NCBI GenBank assembly: GCA_019009955.1 | Contig: CM032229.1 | Location: 142,685,501-142,749,500, forward strand | Direction of reading: 5' to 3' | DNA from: Riptortus pedestris | Lineage: Eukaryota; Arthropoda; Insecta; Hemiptera; Alydidae | DNA: 64,000 bases | Part shown: piece by piece, positions 62,972-64,000 of the stretch | How positions within the stretch are numbered: the stretch's first letter is position 1 | Layout: every line of letters starts with the position of its first letter | Made by a program: the position numbers and the translations under genes | Notes under the pieces: model-generated | What the model saw: the letters and a program-made list of their open reading frames with translations, nothing else | Told to the model about the DNA's origin: nothing | The model's database searches: none

Positions 62972-63090
62972 ATTTAACTCATTAAATAAAATCCTTAGTC
63001 CCACCCTGGCTAGAAAAGGGTGGTAACCTGTAGATAACCCGTCCCAATTAGCCATAGTAGCATAAAGTGGACGCTAATAAATAAATAAAA
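62972..63090 (+). repeat. SINE body copy
   Basis: ATAAAATCCTTAGTCCCACC, CTGGCTAGAAAAGGGTGGTA, ACCTGTAGATAACCCGTCCC, and GGACGCTAATAAATAAATAA tail; the tRNA head is missing. Confidence 0.8.
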
Positions 63091-63127
63091 AATATAGAAG
63101 ACGTTTCGTCTATGGATAATATGAAAC

Positions 63128-63211
63128 ACTGGCGTACACGCACGCACTCACACACGCGCACGTACGCACAGTCACACGCACACCCACACACACACACACA
63201 CACACACACAA
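63128..63211 (+). repeat. (CA)n-type microsatellite
   Basis: Imperfect CACG/CACA units, then a pure CA tract to about 63211. Confidence 0.9.
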
Positions 63212-63564
63212 TAAATTAAAATTGAGTAAGTATTAAAAGTAATTGTAAGAGTATTTCGTATTATATTTCATTAAATAGACCAAAAGTCCTTAAAAACATC
63301 ATCTAAAAATGGGTTACGTTCGGCTAGAAACTCATTTAGATCTGTGGATAGTGGAAATGGTAATATTTGAATACAGTCTGTAATTATTTGTCAGTGTCGT
63401 GCTGCAGATTTTACACCATGGCTCAACTTGTCTAGGAATATAGAATACTTAGACACTCCTCATAACATGTACGAACTTTACTTACAGACAGGAGCTCACA
63501 TATGGACAAAACGATAAATCACCTTAAAAATTTAGTTTGTTTTACCAAATTTAACTTCTCACCT

Positions 63565-63663
63565 TTTAGCAGATTTCCCTTAAGGGAAATCAGCTATTGA
63601 GGACGTACTCATGACGCGAGTTTTGAAAAATTTCTTCAAATGTCCATCGATCCTACCCAGGAG

Positions 63664-63703
<40 letters not shown>

Positions 63704-63955
63704 TTTTATGTAAAAAGGAAGATCAAGTTCGTTAACGGCTGAAATCGGATCAGTGGGAGGGGGATTGCAAATTAAATTTACTATAAATATTGTTCTATAC
63801 ATTTATTCTGTATCTTAAATATTAACCGAGATATTTGTATTTGTATTGTGTGTGTTGTCGCTAGGATTCGGCTATGTTCTCTATTTCTCTACTGTAAAAC
63901 TTCACGTGGGAAATCTGCTTAGTTTACGCAGGCCCTGCGTGACGGACTTTTTCAT
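63565..63955 (+). mobile_element. Helentron-like element, short internally deleted copy
   Basis: TTAGCAGATTTCCCTTAAGG at the start, TA tract 63666-63701, GTTCGTTAACGGCTGAAATC, TTTACGCAGGCCCTGCGTGA and CGGACTTTTT at the end. Both ends intact in about 390 bp, so it is a MITE-sized deletion form of the 1-kb element. Confidence 0.8.
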
Positions 63956-64000
63956 ATTGACTTAGTGGAAAATTTAATATAATTTTGAACAATTTAAAAT

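Overview
The window is nuclear DNA from an animal, most likely an arthropod. It is AT-rich, has one intron-split gene, and is otherwise packed with interspersed repeats: a tRNA-derived SINE, non-LTR retrotransposon remnants, hAT transposons, fold-back retroposons, and long TA, GT and CA microsatellites. No bacterial-type operons, phage or CRISPR are present. The species cannot be fixed from the sequence. The repeat load and the intron sizes fit a large-genome insect, chelicerate or crustacean.

The one complete gene lies on the + strand at 27455-46542. Thirteen coding exons with GT..AG borders and matching phases join into a 569-residue reading frame. It encodes an SLC5-family sodium/solute symporter, closest in feel to the monocarboxylate/multivitamin transporters. 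A second gene is represented by a single well-formed minus-strand exon at 450-628, whose product I do not recognise.

The left part (0.7-27 kb) is intergenic or intronic repeat. Its main component is an abundant element of roughly 0.4-1.0 kb with hairpins at both ends, an internal inverted 11-mer, a TA/CA microsatellite and a G-rich block. It resembles Helentron-associated (DINE-1-like) elements and recurs more than 20 times across the window in both orientations. Into its copies are inserted an RTE-like retrotransposon end (21847-22709, with a 12-bp target duplication) and a Jockey/I-type LINE end (about 6100-6785).

Within the transporter introns sit SINE copies, two palindromic retroposons with hammerhead-ribozyme-like motifs (31.7-32.2 and 39.7-40.3 kb), two adjacent hAT transposons in a palindromic target (43776-44940 and 44989-45618), and a TATA-containing, promoter-like block (45.65-46.0 kb) in the last intron.

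Downstream of the gene (49.0-56.4 kb) five copies of one element stand head to tail. Each begins with a CCCGGCTTCGCCCGGG-type hairpin; all but the truncated first carry one or more internal repeats of about 295 bp and three end in (AAAC)n. A 131-bp-arm perfect-type palindrome is inserted in one of them. The final 7 kb is mainly unassigned intergenic sequence with one GC-richer island at 61.9-62.3 kb.
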